Assembly: GCA_027315345.1 (NCBI GenBank)
Contig: DAHUYE010000083.1
Coordinates: 1 to 64,000 of the forward strand
Length of the DNA: 64,000 nucleotides
Reading direction: 5' to 3'
Source of the DNA: Actinomycetota bacterium
Lineage (GTDB): Bacteria > Actinomycetota > Acidimicrobiia > Acidimicrobiales > JAJPHE01
The position numbers and the translations under genes are program-made. The notes beneath the pieces are model-generated. The model made no database searches. It had not been told where the DNA came from and worked only from the letters and a program-made list of their open reading frames with translations. Of the stretch, positions 25,964 through 34,059 are shown piece by piece (the first letter of the stretch is position 1; each line of letters begins with the position of its first letter).

Positions 25964-26922
25964 GGACCCTGGTCACGGGCGGGGCCGGCTTCATCGGCTC
26001 CAACCTGGTCGACCGGCTCCTGGCCGAAGGCCACCGCGTCGACGTGGTCGACGACCTGTCCACCGGCTCCCTGGCCAATCTGGCCGAGGCCAGGGCGGCC
26101 GGGGGGTTAAGCTTCCAGCGGGTCGACATCCGCTCGCCCGAACTGGCCGATCTCTTCCTGCGCCGCCGCCCCGAGGTCGTCTTCCATCTGGCCGCCCAGG
26201 CCGACGTGCGGGTATCGGTGGCCGAGCCTCTCTTCGACGCTGAGGTGAACGTACTGGGCAGCCTCAACGTGCTGGAGGCGGCCCGGGCCGCCGGGTCGGC
26301 CAAGGTCGTCTTCGCCTCCAGCGGCGGGACCATCTACGGGGACCCGGAACCCAGCCAGCTGCCGGTGAAGGAGACCCACCCCCGCCGGCCCCTGTCCCCC
26401 TACGGAGTGGCCAAGTCGGCGGTGGGGGACTACCTGACCGCCTACCGGGAGCTGCACGACCTGGAGTTCACCGCTCTGGCCCTGGCCAACGTCTATGGGC
26501 CCCGCCAGGACCCGAAGGGGGAGGCGGGAGTGGTGGCCATCTTCGCCGGGAACCTCCTGTCGGGGGAGCCCTGCACGATCTTCGGGGACGGCCGTCAGAC
26601 CCGGGACTTCGTCTACGTGGACGATGTGGTCGATGCCTTCGCCCGGGCGGCCGAGAAGGGCGGTGGACTTCTCCTCAACATCGGGACGGGGGAGGAGACC
26701 TCGGTGCTCGATCTCTACCGGGCCATGGCGGCCGCCGCCGGGGTGGATGCCCCTCCTCAGAAGGCCCCGGCCCGGCCCGGGGAGCTGGCCCGGAACTGCC
26801 TGGACCCGGCCAAGGCCTCCATCCACCTGGGCTGGGTGCCCTGGACCAGCGTCGAGGACGGCGTGAGCGGGGTCTTGGACTGGTACGGGGCCGACCCGGA
26901 CCGCCTGGCCGGGGACAGGTAG
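25960..26922 (+). CDS. NAD-dependent epimerase, UDP-glucose 4-epimerase-like
   Basis: A 320-residue extended SDR. TGGAGFIGSNLVDRL is the NAD loop, FASSGGTIYGDP the catalytic-Ser region and YGVAKSAVGDY the Tyr-x3-Lys pair; YGPRQDP and FVYVDDVVDAF are typical of GalE-like epimerases of actinobacteria. The likely reaction is C4 epimerisation of a UDP-sugar, giving galactose or galacturonate/arabinose-type donors. ATG overlaps the preceding stop (ATGA). The gene is convergent with the membrane protein on the other strand, whose reading frame runs 166 bp into this gene. Confidence 0.85.
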   Translation: MRTLVTGGAGFIGSNLVDRLLAEGHRVDVVDDLSTGSLANLAEARAAGGLSFQRVDIRSPELADLFLRRRPEVVFHLAAQADVRVSVAEPLFDAEVNVLGSLNVLEAARAAGSAKVVFASSGGTIYGDPEPSQLPVKETHPRRPLSPYGVAKSAVGDYLTAYRELHDLEFTALALANVYGPRQDPKGEAGVVAIFAGNLLSGEPCTIFGDGRQTRDFVYVDDVVDAFARAAEKGGGLLLNIGTGEETSVLDLYRAMAAAAGVDAPPQKAPARPGELARNCLDPAKASIHLGWVPWTSVEDGVSGVLDWYGADPDRLAGDR

Positions 26923-28487
26923 ACCCAGGTCCCCGGCACCCGGGCGACCGGCCGGCCGGCCGGGGCCGGCCCGGCCGAGCCGGGGGACCACAGCACCACC
27001 AGGGCGGCGCCGGCCGGGGCGGCGCCGGCGAACTGGCTCCCGAAGAGGAACACCCACGACGGATCCACGGTGACGGGGTGGCCGGCGTGGGTCAGGTCGA
27101 CCATCAACCCGGCCTGCCACGGCCAGCGGTCCGCCGACGCCAGGCGGAGCCGGACCGGCTCACCGGCCGGCAGCTGCGGGCGGAGCCGGGACCACAGGGC
27201 ATCGACCTGGGCGCCCTGGACCGAACCGGCCGGGGGCACGACGAAGCTGGCCGCCACCAGGGCCAGGCCGGCCGCCACCCCCACGGCCGCGCCGGCCCAC
27301 TCCGGCCCGGCTCCCCGGTCCGGCACCAGGCTCAGGGCCAGAGCGAGGGCCAGGACCAGAACGGCGGCCGAGGACCAGTTGGTCAGGTAGGAGAGCAGCG
27401 GCCCGATGACCCGGTCGGCGGAGACGACCCCGGCCAGCACCCCCAGGCCGGCCAGGGCCGCCAGACCGGCGGCGTCAGGTCGGCCCCGCCGTCTCGCCAT
27501 CGAGATGACCACTCCGACGGAGCTCAGGAACACGGCCAGCACCGCCGCTGCCGCGGCCAGGCCGGGAGGGGCGGCGTCCAGCCGGCCCCGGAGCGGGGGC
27601 CAAAGGGCCCCGCCGATGGCCTGGACGGCGTGGGCGATGCCCTGGTGGGGCGGGGAGGAGGTGAAGAACTTCACCAGCTCGGTCAGGTTGCCGGGGTGGC
27701 CGGTGGCCTCCTGCACGAGCGGGGGCAGCCACAGGACGAGGCCCAGGATGGCCGACCCGAGCAGAACCGGGAGCCACCCGGCCCCGGCGCCGAAGGCGTC
27801 ATCGATAGGAGCGCCCGTGCGGGGCACGGGGTGCCACCCGGCCCCGGCCAGGCGCCCGGTCCGCCCCCCGGCGTCACGGACCGCCCAGGCCCCGGCAGCC
27901 AGGGCGAGACCCCCCACCCCGGCCACCAGCACGCCGGTGCCGACGTCGGTCTGGACCAGGAAGCTGCCCAGGGTCACGCAGGCCGGCAGGCCCCAGCGCC
28001 GGCCCCGGGCCAGGGCGGCGGCACAGACCAGGTAGGTGCCAGTGGGAACGATGATGGCCACGGGGTTCCAGACCTGGGCCACGGTGGAGGGGCCCAGGGC
28101 GGCCAGTTCCAGCAGGCTGAGGGCCGCGGCCCAGCGGGCGGCCCGGGGCCCGGCCAGGGCGCCGGTGGCGGCCACGGTGGCCACCGCGAATAGACCCGCC
28201 AGCAGCACCGACCCCACCGCCAGGCCCCGCTCGGTGCTGCCCAGCAGCTTGTACGGGAGGGCCAGGAGGTAGAAGTACAGCGGCCCGGGATGGCTCCAGC
28301 CGAAGCGGGAGTACGGGCCGACCAGCTGGCGCAGGGACGCGGCCCGGTCGGTGGACAGCAGGATCACGGCCTGGTCCCCCCAGGGGGCCTGGCTCACGGT
28401 GGCGGTGACCATGGCCAGGATCAGGACGGGCAGGGCCACCAGGCCCACGGCCAGGCGGTCCAGGCGGCCGCCCGGCCGGTCGATCAA
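26757..28487 (-). CDS. GT-C-like polytopic membrane protein
   Basis: A 576-residue, strongly hydrophobic protein with roughly 10-12 membrane segments. Early residues include a WGDQAV segment and a GPYSRFGWSHPGPLYFYLLALPYK-type motif (split here: GPYSRFGW then HPGPLYFY), a pattern I associate with actinobacterial polyprenyl-phosphate-sugar-using GT-C enzymes; the acidic residue in the first outer loop would be catalytic. A role in adding sugars outside the membrane is inferred. The TTG at 28487 overlaps the cofD stop (TTGA) and gives the only start before the first helix; later GTG or ATG starts would trim it. The last 55 codons are antisense to the epimerase gene at 25960. Confidence 0.75.
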   Translation of the reverse strand: MIDRPGGRLDRLAVGLVALPVLILAMVTATVSQAPWGDQAVILLSTDRAASLRQLVGPYSRFGWSHPGPLYFYLLALPYKLLGSTERGLAVGSVLLAGLFAVATVAATGALAGPRAARWAAALSLLELAALGPSTVAQVWNPVAIIVPTGTYLVCAAALARGRRWGLPACVTLGSFLVQTDVGTGVLVAGVGGLALAAGAWAVRDAGGRTGRLAGAGWHPVPRTGAPIDDAFGAGAGWLPVLLGSAILGLVLWLPPLVQEATGHPGNLTELVKFFTSSPPHQGIAHAVQAIGGALWPPLRGRLDAAPPGLAAAAAVLAVFLSSVGVVISMARRRGRPDAAGLAALAGLGVLAGVVSADRVIGPLLSYLTNWSSAAVLVLALALALSLVPDRGAGPEWAGAAVGVAAGLALVAASFVVPPAGSVQGAQVDALWSRLRPQLPAGEPVRLRLASADRWPWQAGLMVDLTHAGHPVTVDPSWVFLFGSQFAGAAPAGAALVVLWSPGSAGPAPAGRPVARVPGTWVYLSPARRSGSAPYQSKTPLTPSSTLVQGTQPRWMEALAGSRQFRASSPGRAGAF

Positions 28488-29425
28488 CCGGCCGCCTCGG
28501 GGGAGCCCGCTGCGGCCAGGGCGGCCTCGGCCAGGCGCCGGGCCGCCTCCGGGCTGGACATGATGCTGGGAACGATCACCGCCCGCATCCCCTCCGCCTC
28601 CACGGCTCCGGCCAGGGCGGCGTCGGCCGGGTCGATGACCAGGGCCGCCGCCAGCGGGGCGTAGAGGCGGGCCACCCCGACCACCGACGCCTCGTGGCCC
28701 AACTCGGCCAGGAGGCGGTCGGCCGGGCCCTTGAGGGCGGTCCCGGCCACGAGGGGGCTGACGGCCACCGTGTTCTCGCGCCGGGCGGTGACCGCTTCGG
28801 TAATGCCGGGAACGGCCAGCACCGGGGCGATGGAGACGATGGGATTGGACGGGCATATGAGGATGGCTTCGGCCCGGGCCAGTGCCTCCAGCACCCCGGG
28901 GGCGGGCCGGGCCTGTTCCGCCCCCTGGAAGCGCACGGCGCTGACGGCCACCCCGTGCCGGCGGGCGACGAAGTAGTCCTGGAAGGAAATTTCGCCCTCC
29001 TCTACGGTCAGCATGGTCCGCACCGGGTCATCGGACATGGGCAGCACCCTTAATTCCAGTCCCCAGGCCGTGGTTATCTCGGCGGTGACCTCGGTCAGGG
29101 TGGCCCCCTCGGACAGGCGCTGGGTCCGGTAGAGGTGGGTGGCCAGGTCGAGGTCCCCCAGCCGGAACCAGGTCTGGCCGCCGTAGCGGTCCAGGGCCTG
29201 CATAGCCCGCCATGTCTCCCCGGTCAGTCCCCACCCGGTCTCGGCGTTGACGGCCCCGGCCAGGGTGTAGGTAACCGTGTCCAGGTCTGGGCTGATGGCC
29301 AGGCCGTGCAGGACCAGGTCGTCCCCGGTGTTGACCACGGCCGTGATCTCCTCCGGCGGTCTGGCCAGCATGAGCCCGCTCAGCAGGCGGGCGGCGCCGA
29401 CACCGGCGCCGATGGTCGTGATCAC
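28484..29425 (-). CDS. cofD: 2-phospho-L-lactate (LPPG) transferase for coenzyme F420
   Basis: A 313-residue CofD/FbiA enzyme that joins the phospho-lactate (or phosphoenolpyruvate) moiety to FO in coenzyme F420 synthesis. Motifs: GAGVGAARLLSGL at the N-terminus, VVNTGDD, GWGLTGETW, FQDYFVARRHG and ICPSNPIVSIAPVL. GTG at 29425 is chosen because it begins the family N-terminus and a TAGCCT box lies 8 nt upstream; a GTG at 29461 would add 12 non-conserved residues. The usual partner cofE/fbiB is not adjacent: a GT-C-like membrane gene follows instead. In Mycobacterium fbiA also sits near manB, rmlD and wbbL, so the location is conserved. Confidence 0.93.
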   Translation of the reverse strand: MITTIGAGVGAARLLSGLMLARPPEEITAVVNTGDDLVLHGLAISPDLDTVTYTLAGAVNAETGWGLTGETWRAMQALDRYGGQTWFRLGDLDLATHLYRTQRLSEGATLTEVTAEITTAWGLELRVLPMSDDPVRTMLTVEEGEISFQDYFVARRHGVAVSAVRFQGAEQARPAPGVLEALARAEAILICPSNPIVSIAPVLAVPGITEAVTARRENTVAVSPLVAGTALKGPADRLLAELGHEASVVGVARLYAPLAAALVIDPADAALAGAVEAEGMRAVIVPSIMSSPEAARRLAEAALAAAGSPEAAG

Positions 29426-29433
29426 GAGGCCGG

Positions 29434-29439
29434 AGGCTA
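29434..29439 (-). promoter_or_regulatory. Putative -10 box of cofD
   Basis: TAGCCT on the minus strand, 8 nt before GTG 29425; this box decides between two possible starts. Confidence 0.55.
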
Positions 29440-29472
29440 AACGGCGCCACCACCTGTGCAAGGCTCCCGGCC

Positions 29473-30609
29473 GTGCGGGAATCGGACTCCCGGCTGGCCG
29501 TCGCCCTCGACGCCACGCCGCTGCTGGGGTTCCGCACCGGGGTGGGGGTCTTCTGCCAGTGGGCGCTCGACAGCCTGCGCCACCGGGACGAGCTGGCCGT
29601 AAGCGCCTTCGCCATCAGCTGGCGACGGCGGAGGGGCATCTCCGGCCACGTCCCCCCCGGCGTCCAGGTCATCGACACACCCATGCCGGCCCGCCCCCTG
29701 CACCGGGCCTGGTCGATGGGGGGCATGCCGCCCATCGAGTGGTTCACGGGCCGCCAGGCGGTGGTGCACGGGACGAACTTCGTGGTGCCGCCGACCCGGC
29801 GGGCGGCCCGGGTCATGACCGTGCACGACCTCACCTCGGTGCGCTTTCCTGAGCTCTGCGACGACTACACCCGGCGTTTTCCCCGCCTGGTGCGCCGGGC
29901 CCTGGCCGAGGGGGCCTGGGTCCACACCCCATCGGAGTTCGTGGCCGCCGAGGTGGTGGACCTGCTGGGGGCGCCCCCGGAGCGGGTACGGGCCGTCCAT
30001 CACGGTGTACCCCCGGTTGACCGGCCCGCCGCCGGCGGGGCCGGCCCGGCCGTGCCCGGGCCCTACGTCCTGGCCCTGGGGACGGTGGAGCCCCGCAAGG
30101 ACCTGCCCACCCTGGTCCGGGCCTTCGACCTGGTGGCCGATGAGGATCCCGACCTCCGCCTGGTGGTGGCCGGCGCCGACGGCTGGGGGGTCCCCGCCTA
30201 TGAGGCGGCGGTGGCGGCCGCCGCCCACTCCGGGCGCATCCTCCGGCTGGGCTATGTCGACGCCCGCCTCCGCAGTGACCTGCTCCGGCACGCCTCCCTC
30301 TACGCCTACCCGTCGCTCTACGAGGGCTTCGGGTTGCCTCCCCTGGAGGCCATGCTGGCCGGCGTGCCGGTCGTGACCACCAATGCCGGGGCCCTGCCCG
30401 AAGTGGTGGGGGACGCCGCGGCCGTGGTCCCGGTCGGAGACGCCGCCGCCATGGCAGCGGCCATGGGCCGCCTGCTCAGCGACGACCCGGCCCGGGCCGC
30501 CCTGGTGGCCGCCGGTCGGGCCCGGGCCGCCTCCTACCGGTGGGAGGACTCGGCCGCCGGGCTGAGCCGGCTGTACGCCGACGCCGCCGCCGAGAGGACC
30601 AGCCGGTGA
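29473..30609 (+). CDS. GT4 family glycosyltransferase (first of three in tandem)
   Basis: A 378-residue GT-B fold enzyme. The N-terminal acceptor domain ends near residue 190; the C-terminal donor domain has LALGTVEPRKDLPTLVRAF, the PSLYEGFGLPPLEAMLAG motif with the catalytic-site Glu pair, and a TNAGALPEVVGDAA nucleotide-binding stretch. These are GT4 hallmarks; donors are typically GDP-mannose or UDP-sugars. GTG start lies 47 bp from the divergent cofD start. The next GT4 begins inside its stop codon (GTGA). The three consecutive GT4s probably build successive linkages of one oligosaccharide; the individual linkages cannot be read from sequence. Confidence 0.9.
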   Translation: MRESDSRLAVALDATPLLGFRTGVGVFCQWALDSLRHRDELAVSAFAISWRRRRGISGHVPPGVQVIDTPMPARPLHRAWSMGGMPPIEWFTGRQAVVHGTNFVVPPTRRAARVMTVHDLTSVRFPELCDDYTRRFPRLVRRALAEGAWVHTPSEFVAAEVVDLLGAPPERVRAVHHGVPPVDRPAAGGAGPAVPGPYVLALGTVEPRKDLPTLVRAFDLVADEDPDLRLVVAGADGWGVPAYEAAVAAAAHSGRILRLGYVDARLRSDLLRHASLYAYPSLYEGFGLPPLEAMLAGVPVVTTNAGALPEVVGDAAAVVPVGDAAAMAAAMGRLLSDDPARAALVAAGRARAASYRWEDSAAGLSRLYADAAAERTSR

Positions 30610-31712
30610 GAGTCATGGTGGTGGCCGAACAGCTGCGCCGGCGGGTGCCGGGTGGCATCGGCACCTACGCCGCCGGGCTTTTGTCCGGCCTGGCGGCGGT
30701 GGACCACCCCGGCGTCGAAATCGCCCTCCTGGCCGGGCGGCCCGGCCGCCGCTCCGGCGGGCCCTCCGGCCGCTCCCCAGAATACGCCCGACCCGCCGCC
30801 GACCCGCTGGCGCCCTGGGGGCTCCCGATCGAGGCCGGCCCGCTCCCGGGGCGCGGCCTGGTCCGGCTCTGGGACCACGGCCGGGCCCGCCCCCGCCGTC
30901 CCCACGACGTGCTCCACGCCGTCTCCCAGGCCTTTCCGGTCTCGGCCGCCCCGCTGTCGGTGATGGTCCACGACCTGAGCTACCGGCACTTCCCCGACGC
31001 CTTCCCGCCCCGGGGACGCCGCTGGCACGAGGCCAGCCTGGCCCGGGTGGTCGCACGGGCGGCGGTGGTCATCGCCCCGTCCCGGGCCACCGCCGAGGAT
31101 CTGGCCGCCGAAGGCGCCCGGCGGACCGAGGTGATCGAGCACGGAGCCGATCACCTGCCCCCGCCGGACACGGAGCGCACCGCCGGCCTCCTCGGCCGGC
31201 TCGGGATCGGGGGACCTTTTCTGTTGTCCGTGGGCACGCTGGAGCCCAGGAAGAACTTGAGCGGGGCCATGGCCGGCTACACCCGGGCCCGCTCCCGCCT
31301 GCCCGAACCCTGGCCGTTGCTGGTGGTGGGCCCGGCCGGGTGGGGCCCGGGGGTCGAGCCGGTCGAGGGAGCGGTCATGGCCGGGGCCGTTGACGATGCC
31401 GTCCTGGCCGGCCTCTACGCCTCGGCCCGCTGCCTGGTCTACGTCCCTCTGTTGGAGGGATTCGGCCTGCCCCCGGTGGAGGCCATGGCCCATGGCCTGC
31501 CGGTGGTGGTCAGCCCCATGCCCGGCCCGGGCGGGGAGGGACTGGAGGTCGCTCCCGGTGATCCGGAGGAGATCGCCCAAGCCCTGGTGCTGGCGGCCAC
31601 GGATGGGCCCCTCCGGGACCAGTTGATCGAGAAGGGCCGGCGGCGGGCGGCCGGTCTCACCTGGGCCGCCTCGGCCCGCCGTCACCTCGAGGTGTGGGAG
31701 TCGCTGTGCTGA
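30606..31712 (+). CDS. GT4 family glycosyltransferase (second in tandem)
   Basis: A 368-residue GT-B enzyme starting with VRVMVVAEQLRRRVPGGIGTY, whose GGIGTY loop is the usual acceptor/nucleotide contact in GT4. VMVHDLSYRHFPDAFP, LSVGTLEPRKNLSG and PLLEGFGLPPVEAMAHG mark the inner core and donor site. Translationally coupled to the previous GT4 by a GTGA overlap. It is clearly paralogous to its neighbours but only moderately similar, so these are old duplicates or separate recruitments rather than a recent repeat. Confidence 0.9.
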   Translation: MRVMVVAEQLRRRVPGGIGTYAAGLLSGLAAVDHPGVEIALLAGRPGRRSGGPSGRSPEYARPAADPLAPWGLPIEAGPLPGRGLVRLWDHGRARPRRPHDVLHAVSQAFPVSAAPLSVMVHDLSYRHFPDAFPPRGRRWHEASLARVVARAAVVIAPSRATAEDLAAEGARRTEVIEHGADHLPPPDTERTAGLLGRLGIGGPFLLSVGTLEPRKNLSGAMAGYTRARSRLPEPWPLLVVGPAGWGPGVEPVEGAVMAGAVDDAVLAGLYASARCLVYVPLLEGFGLPPVEAMAHGLPVVVSPMPGPGGEGLEVAPGDPEEIAQALVLAATDGPLRDQLIEKGRRRAAGLTWAASARRHLEVWESLC

Positions 31713-31761
31713 TGCCAGGCCGGCGCCGCCGGGTCGGGACCGAGATCGTGGGGGCGGACCG

Positions 31762-32907
31762 GTGATCCGCCTGTCCCTCGACGTCACGGCCGTCCCGCTC
31801 GATCCCCGGGGGGCGGGCCGCTACACCCTGGAGCTGGCCCGGGCCCTGAGCCGGCGGGACGACATCGCCCTGACCCTCATCGCCCGTTCCGCCGACGCCA
31901 CCCGCTGGTCATCCCTGGCTCCGGCCGCCTCCGTTCTGGCCGCCGCCCCCGGCCCTCGGCCCCTGCGCCTGGCCTGGGAGCAGTGGGCCATGCCCGGCGT
32001 GCTCGCCCGCCAGCCCCTCGACGTCCACCACGGCCCGCACTACACCATGCCCGAGCGGGCCCGCCTGCCCATGGTGGTCACCGTGCACGACCTGACCTTC
32101 TTCGACCACCCGGACTGGCACGAGCGGTCCAAAGTCCCCTTCTTCCGCCGGGCCATCCGCCACGCCGCCGCCCGGGCCGACGTGCTCGTCTGCGTCAGCC
32201 ACGCCACCGCCCGCCGGCTGGAGGACCTGCTCCATCCCCGGGCCCAGGTGGTGGTGGCGCCCCACGGCATCGACCACGCCCAGTTCCACCCCGGCCCGGC
32301 GCTTGGCGAGGACCTGGCCGGGCTGGCCGGCGCCGGCATCACGCCTCCCTATGTCGCCTTCCTGGGCACGGTGGAACCGAGGAAGGGACTCGACCTGCTG
32401 GTGGCCGCCTTCGACCGGGTGGCCGAGGCCCACCCCGACCACCGCCTGGTGGTGGCCGGGGGGCGGGGCTGGGGGGCCGGCCCGGTGGAATCGGCCATAG
32501 CCGCCATGGCCCATCCCTCCCGCCTGGTGCGGACCGGGTATCTGGCCGATGATGTCGTGCCCGCCCTGCTCCGCCAGGCCTCGGTGGTCGTCTACCCGGC
32601 CCGGGCCGAAGGCTTCGGCCTGCCGGTGGTGGAGGCCATGGCGTGTGGGACCCCGGTCATCACCACCGCCGGGTCGGTCATGGACGAGCTGGCCGACGGA
32701 GCGGCGGCCACCTTCCCCGCTGAGGATGTCGGGGCCCTGGCCGATTTGATCGACGCCGCCCTGTCGGGGTCCGGGATCGTCCGGCGGCAGGAGACGGTCA
32801 GGCGGGGCATCGAGGTCGCCTCCCGCTACACCTGGGCGGCCAGCGCCGAGGCCCATGTGAACGCCTATCGACTGGCCATCGGCAGAGGGAGCCGGCCCTA
32901 CCGGTAG
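31762..32907 (+). CDS. GT4 family glycosyltransferase (third in tandem)
   Basis: A 381-residue GT-B enzyme. It has RGAGRYTLELARAL near the N-terminus, VTVHDLTFFDHPDWHE, LGTVEPRKGLDLLVAAF and PARAEGFGLPVVEAMACG. GTG start with a GGGGGCGG purine-rich ribosome site, 49 bp after the preceding gene. The same unit organisation as the two upstream GT4s suggests one oligosaccharide pathway. Donor and acceptor unknown; GDP-mannose is plausible given the mannose-activation genes in the window. Confidence 0.9.
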   Translation: MIRLSLDVTAVPLDPRGAGRYTLELARALSRRDDIALTLIARSADATRWSSLAPAASVLAAAPGPRPLRLAWEQWAMPGVLARQPLDVHHGPHYTMPERARLPMVVTVHDLTFFDHPDWHERSKVPFFRRAIRHAAARADVLVCVSHATARRLEDLLHPRAQVVVAPHGIDHAQFHPGPALGEDLAGLAGAGITPPYVAFLGTVEPRKGLDLLVAAFDRVAEAHPDHRLVVAGGRGWGAGPVESAIAAMAHPSRLVRTGYLADDVVPALLRQASVVVYPARAEGFGLPVVEAMACGTPVITTAGSVMDELADGAAATFPAEDVGALADLIDAALSGSGIVRRQETVRRGIEVASRYTWAASAEAHVNAYRLAIGRGSRPYR

Positions 32908-32910
32908 GGT
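32905..32910 (+). promoter_or_regulatory. Putative -10 box of RMD-like gene
   Basis: TAGGGT, 7 nt before GTG 32918. It overlaps the TAG stop of the third GT4 and the alternative GTG at 32909. Confidence 0.5.
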
Positions 32911-32917
32911 GACCCGG

Positions 32918-33826
32918 GTGCGGGCCTTGGTGACCGGGGCGAGCGGTTTCGTGGCCGGCTGGCTCCGATCACACCTCGAGAAGTGTGGGGACGAGATCGT
33001 CCCGGTGGACGAGTCCATAGACATCGCCGACGGGCCGGCCCTGACCGCCCGGGTGGTGGAGTCGGCCCCCGATGTCATCTACCACCTGGCCGCCATCAGC
33101 CACGTGGGCCAGTCCTGGGCGGAGCCCCGGGAGACCTTCCGGGTCAACGCGGTGGGGACCCTCGAGCTCCTTCAGGCCGCCATGGCCTGCGCGGCGCCGC
33201 CCCGGGTCCTGCTGGTCGGATCGGCCGAGGTGTACGGGGCGGTGACTCCGGCCGACCTGCCCCTGACCGAGCAGTCGCCCCTGCGGCCGGTCAGCCCCTA
33301 CGCCGCCAGCAAGGTGGCGGCCGAGTACCTGGGCCTGCAGGCCTTTCTGGGTCACGGCCTGCCTGTCATCAGCATCCGGGCGTTCAATCACATCGGTCCG
33401 GGACAGCACGCCAACTTTGCCGTGCCGGCCTTCGCCCGGCGGATCATCGACGCCCGGGCCGGAGGCCAGCCCTTCCTGCCCGTGGGCAACGTCAGCGCCC
33501 GGCGGGACTTCACCGATGTGCGGGACGTGGTCCGGGCCTACCGCTTGCTGGCCGAGCGGGGCCGGCCTGGGGAGGCCTACAACGTGTGCTCAGGCCATGA
33601 CGTGAGCATCGAGGAGGTGGCCCGCCGGCTGCTGAGCCTGGCCGGCGCCGACCTGGAGCTGCGGGTCGATCCCGAACTGGTCCGCCCGGTGGAGGTGCCG
33701 GCCCTGCGGGGCGATGCCTCCAAGCTGGTGGCCGCCACGGGCTGGGAGCCGGCCTACGACCTGGACGGGACCCTGGCCGACGTCCTGGCCGACCTCAAGG
33801 CCCGCTCAGGCCGGGGGCTTGGGTAG
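32918..33826 (+). CDS. SDR family enzyme, GDP-4-keto-6-deoxymannose reductase-like
   Basis: About 302 residues, extended SDR fold: TGASGFVAGWLRSHL, VGSAEVYGAV, YAASKVAAEYL (Tyr-x3-Lys), and the run FNHIGPGQ followed by GNVSARRDFTDVRDVV, which is typical of RMD, the reductase that converts GDP-4-keto-6-deoxy-D-mannose to GDP-D-rhamnose. The preceding 4,6-dehydratase (GMD) is not in the window, so another nucleotide-sugar substrate is possible. GTG 32918 is preferred over GTG 32909 because it fits the TAGGGT-N7-start pattern and the family N-terminus. Confidence 0.82.
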   Translation: MRALVTGASGFVAGWLRSHLEKCGDEIVPVDESIDIADGPALTARVVESAPDVIYHLAAISHVGQSWAEPRETFRVNAVGTLELLQAAMACAAPPRVLLVGSAEVYGAVTPADLPLTEQSPLRPVSPYAASKVAAEYLGLQAFLGHGLPVISIRAFNHIGPGQHANFAVPAFARRIIDARAGGQPFLPVGNVSARRDFTDVRDVVRAYRLLAERGRPGEAYNVCSGHDVSIEEVARRLLSLAGADLELRVDPELVRPVEVPALRGDASKLVAATGWEPAYDLDGTLADVLADLKARSGRGLG

Positions 33827-33991
33827 GCGGTCCCGGACCGGGCGGGGCAGGACCTCTCGCAGGGGCCCGAGGCGCCCGCTGATCTCGGTCTCGATCTCCC
33901 GGCGGCGCACGGCCGCCTTCTGGTAGCGGATCACCCCGAGGCCGAGCATCACGTAACCGGCATCCCGGGCCAGCTTCGTCCACGGTGGCAT
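33806..33991 (-). CDS. Small conserved-looking protein (61 residues)
   Basis: A short protein with a hydrophobic helix (DAGYVMLGLGVIRYQKAAV) followed by a basic, charged C-terminal half. It has the best Shine-Dalgarno in the window (AAGGAG, 5 nt before the ATG), which supports reality despite its size. It overlaps the 3' end of the RMD-like gene by 21 bases and is divergent from the giant glycosyltransferase. Actinobacteria encode similar small proteins with a glycine-rich helix followed by an arginine-rich tail; function unknown. Confidence 0.6.
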   Translation of the reverse strand: MPPWTKLARDAGYVMLGLGVIRYQKAAVRRREIETEISGRLGPLREVLPRPVRDRLPKPPA

Positions 33992-34043
33992 CGGTTCTCC
34001 TTACCCTCGGCCGGGACGGGCCAGTCCCGGGGCCCGGCCAAAG

Positions 34044-34049
34044 TACTCT
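34044..34049 (+). promoter_or_regulatory. Putative -10 box of GT2-membrane gene
   Basis: TACTCT, 10 nt before ATG 34060, at the long end of the spacing range seen in this window. Confidence 0.4.
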
Positions 34050-34059
34050 CACCCGGCTC

